This document shows, in pieces, positions 62,437-64,000 of a DNA stretch of 64,000 bases (positions are counted from its first letter, which is position 1; every line of letters begins with the position of its first letter). The translations under genes were made by a program, and so were the position numbers. Source of the stretch: Chthoniobacter sp. (GTDB lineage: Bacteria; Verrucomicrobiota; Verrucomicrobiia; Chthoniobacterales; Chthoniobacteraceae); assembly GCA_021414005.1 (NCBI GenBank), contig JAIOPH010000006.1, forward strand, positions 1 through 64,000, written 5' to 3'. The notes beneath the pieces are model-generated. The model was not told where the DNA came from, ran no database searches, and saw nothing but the letters and a program-made list of their open reading frames with translations.

Positions 62437-63963
62437 TCACCAATCCGTCGGCACGTAGTCTTTCAAAAACTTCCCCCACACATGTTCGCCGGTGTTCGCG
62501 CCGGCGATGATTGGGTCCACAATGCGCGCCGCGCCGTCCACGATGTCGAGCGGCGGGTGAAAGCGGTGCTCGGCGGTTTTGCGTGCGGCGATTTGCACCG
62601 GGTCCTCGTCCGTCACCCAGCCGGTGTCCACGCTGTTCATGTGAATGCCGTCGGCGTGGTAGTCGGCGGCGGCGGTGCGCGTCATCATGTTGAGCGCGGC
62701 CTTGGCCATGTTGGTGTGCGGGTGGCGCGTGGTTTTGAATTTCCGGTAAAACTGCCCCTCCACGGCGGAGACGTTGACGATGTGCTTGTCGCGTTCCGGC
62801 GTGCGGAGCATCAGCGGCTTGAGCCGGGCGTTGAGGAGGAAGGGCGCGATGGCGTTCACGAGCTGGGTTTCCAGCAGCTCGACGGACGGCACCTCGGCCA
62901 TCATCAGCCGCCACGAATTGCGCTCGCGCAAATCCACCTGCTGCAAATCGGCGTCGAGCCGGCCTTCGGGAAAGAGCGCCTGCTGTGCGACCATTTCGTC
63001 CGGAAGCAGCGGCACCTGCGACAGCTCGGCGGCGTGCGTGAGCCCGACCTCCGCCATCCGCCGCTGTGCCACCACGGCGTCGCCCTCCGGCAGCAGATGG
63101 TAGCCGCGCAGCCCTTCGTACGCGCCGAGCAACGCGCGCGGCGGTGCCGGCATGGTCTCCACGGCGGCGGTCTCCAGCGCCATCATGTGCTGATAGAAAT
63201 CCGGCGGACGCCGCACCGTCTGGCAGGCGTTGTTCACGATGAAATCCAGCCGCTCGCGCGTGGCCAGCAAATGCCGGCAGAAGGCCTCCACGCTCGGCGT
63301 GTGCCGCAGATCGAGCCCGAAGATTTCCAGCCGACTCCCCCACTCCGCGAAGTCCGGCTCGGCCGCAAAACGCAACGCCGAGTCGCGCGGAAAGCGGGTC
63401 GTGACGATGACGCCGGCACCGGCACGCAGCAGCTTCAGGCCGGCCTGGTAGCCGATCTTCACGCGCCCGCCGGTGAGCAGCGCCACACGTCCGCGCAGGT
63501 CGGCGGTCTCGGTGCGTTTGCGGAAATTTAGCTCCGCGCACGCCGGGCAGAGCTGGTCGTAGAAATGGTGGATCGTCGAGTAGTCGCGCTTGCAGATGTA
63601 GCAGTTCTGCGGTTCCAGGACTTCGCGGAAATCGGGATCGTCCGTGACTTCCTGCTGCGAGAAGTCCGCCGGCGGCAGCACGTTCGGCGTGGTGAAAACG
63701 GGACGCTGGCGCAGCTTGCGGATGCCCGTTTCATTCAGCTTCGCCTCGTCGCGCTGGAGCTTTTCCGTCTTGCGCTGGCGGGCCACCGCCTTCACCAGCC
63801 GCCTCCGCGCCTCGAGGTCCGGCATGTGGATTTTGCCCGCCGCCTGGAGCAGCCGCGTGCGCGCCTCGTTCGGCAGGGCGGCGAGCAGCGCGCGGTTTTC
63901 CGCGACCTGCTCCAGCATCTCGATGGCAGCTTGCAAGCGCCCGGACAGCGCGTCGTCGTTCAT
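62437..63963 (-). CDS. Long SDR-family oxidoreductase with altered active site and a Cys4 motif
   Basis: This 508-residue protein has an N-terminal 115-residue basic helical part and a Cys4 motif (Cys121, 124, 139, 142, zinc-ribbon-like). A Rossmann domain from residue 158 contains TGGRVKIG at 164-171 and NNA at 244-246. About 100 extra residues separate NNA from the IVNVSA motif with Ser399, unlike ordinary 250-residue SDRs. At the usual Tyr-x3-Lys site the sequence is HTNMAK, so Thr417 stands where the catalytic Tyr should be, while Lys421 is present. The protein probably still binds NAD(P). Whether it catalyses a reduction is uncertain. It starts close to the window end. Confidence 0.83.
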   Translation of the reverse strand: MNDDALSGRLQAAIEMLEQVAENRALLAALPNEARTRLLQAAGKIHMPDLEARRRLVKAVARQRKTEKLQRDEAKLNETGIRKLRQRPVFTTPNVLPPADFSQQEVTDDPDFREVLEPQNCYICKRDYSTIHHFYDQLCPACAELNFRKRTETADLRGRVALLTGGRVKIGYQAGLKLLRAGAGVIVTTRFPRDSALRFAAEPDFAEWGSRLEIFGLDLRHTPSVEAFCRHLLATRERLDFIVNNACQTVRRPPDFYQHMMALETAAVETMPAPPRALLGAYEGLRGYHLLPEGDAVVAQRRMAEVGLTHAAELSQVPLLPDEMVAQQALFPEGRLDADLQQVDLRERNSWRLMMAEVPSVELLETQLVNAIAPFLLNARLKPLMLRTPERDKHIVNVSAVEGQFYRKFKTTRHPHTNMAKAALNMMTRTAAADYHADGIHMNSVDTGWVTDEDPVQIAARKTAEHRFHPPLDIVDGAARIVDPIIAGANTGEHVWGKFLKDYVPTDW

Positions 63964-64000
63964 CCGCCGACCTTCCGCAATCGCCGGACATTGCGCCAGC

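Overview
The window is a GC-rich bacterial chromosome segment with densely packed genes on both strands. It looks like a member of the Verrucomicrobiota. The evidence is a 1062-residue secreted dehydrogenase/HEAT/haem protein of the Pirellula/Verrucomicrobium type (47193-50381), several secreted beta-propeller proteins of the sort common in PVC bacteria, two sulfatases, a double DUF1080 protein, and secreted proteins ending in a calcium-binding repeat plus a shared beta-rich tail. Large palindromic intergenic repeats and tandem heptamers fit the same picture. I see no rRNA, tRNA, CRISPR array, transposase or prophage.

Layout. 1-7 kb: end of a WD40 protein, acetolactate synthase (ilvB), a secreted serine protease, a lytic transglycosylase and priA. 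7-9.6 kb: a small accessory island with a lower-GC gene of unknown role, nearly 0.9 kb of nested palindromic repeats and a membrane-anchored leucine-rich-repeat (LRR) gene. 9.7-16 kb: a sulfatase, a large beta-propeller protein and a PA14-pentahaem cytochrome. 16-22 kb: a glycolate-salvage operon (glyoxylate aminotransferase, glcD, an unexpected LRR gene, glcE, glcF). 22-25 kb, minus strand: surA-pdxA-phytase-like. 25-29 kb: an MsbA-type ABC exporter, engB and rsgA. 29-33 kb: a sulfatase/hydrolase pair and a sialate O-acetylesterase.

32.8-39.2 kb, minus strand: a six-gene, translationally coupled biosynthetic operon (KAS III-like ketosynthase, extended SDR, metallo-beta-lactamase-fold hydrolase, adenylate-forming enzyme, ATP-grasp ligase, unrecognised protein). 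I cannot match it to a characterised pathway, and it is the best candidate here for an undescribed system.

39-46.8 kb: a beta-propeller protein, a cupredoxin-PA14 protein, a monothiol-type glutaredoxin and rpsA (the last two with clear terminators), then a TIM-barrel/DUF1080 pair. 47-55 kb: the large haem protein, an OGG-type DNA glycosylase coupled to rex, an rRNA pseudouridine synthase, and trpC-kbl. 55-60.6 kb: a TPR protein coupled to a 1543-residue secreted protein with two separate phosphoesterase domains. 60.6-64 kb: exbB-exbD-tonB and a long SDR with an altered active site.

Taken together the genes suggest a free-living heterotroph that breaks down sulfated or acetylated polysaccharides and organic phosphates outside the cytoplasm. 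It exports many calcium-binding and haem or copper proteins, salvages glycolate through glyoxylate to glycine, and uses TonB-dependent uptake.
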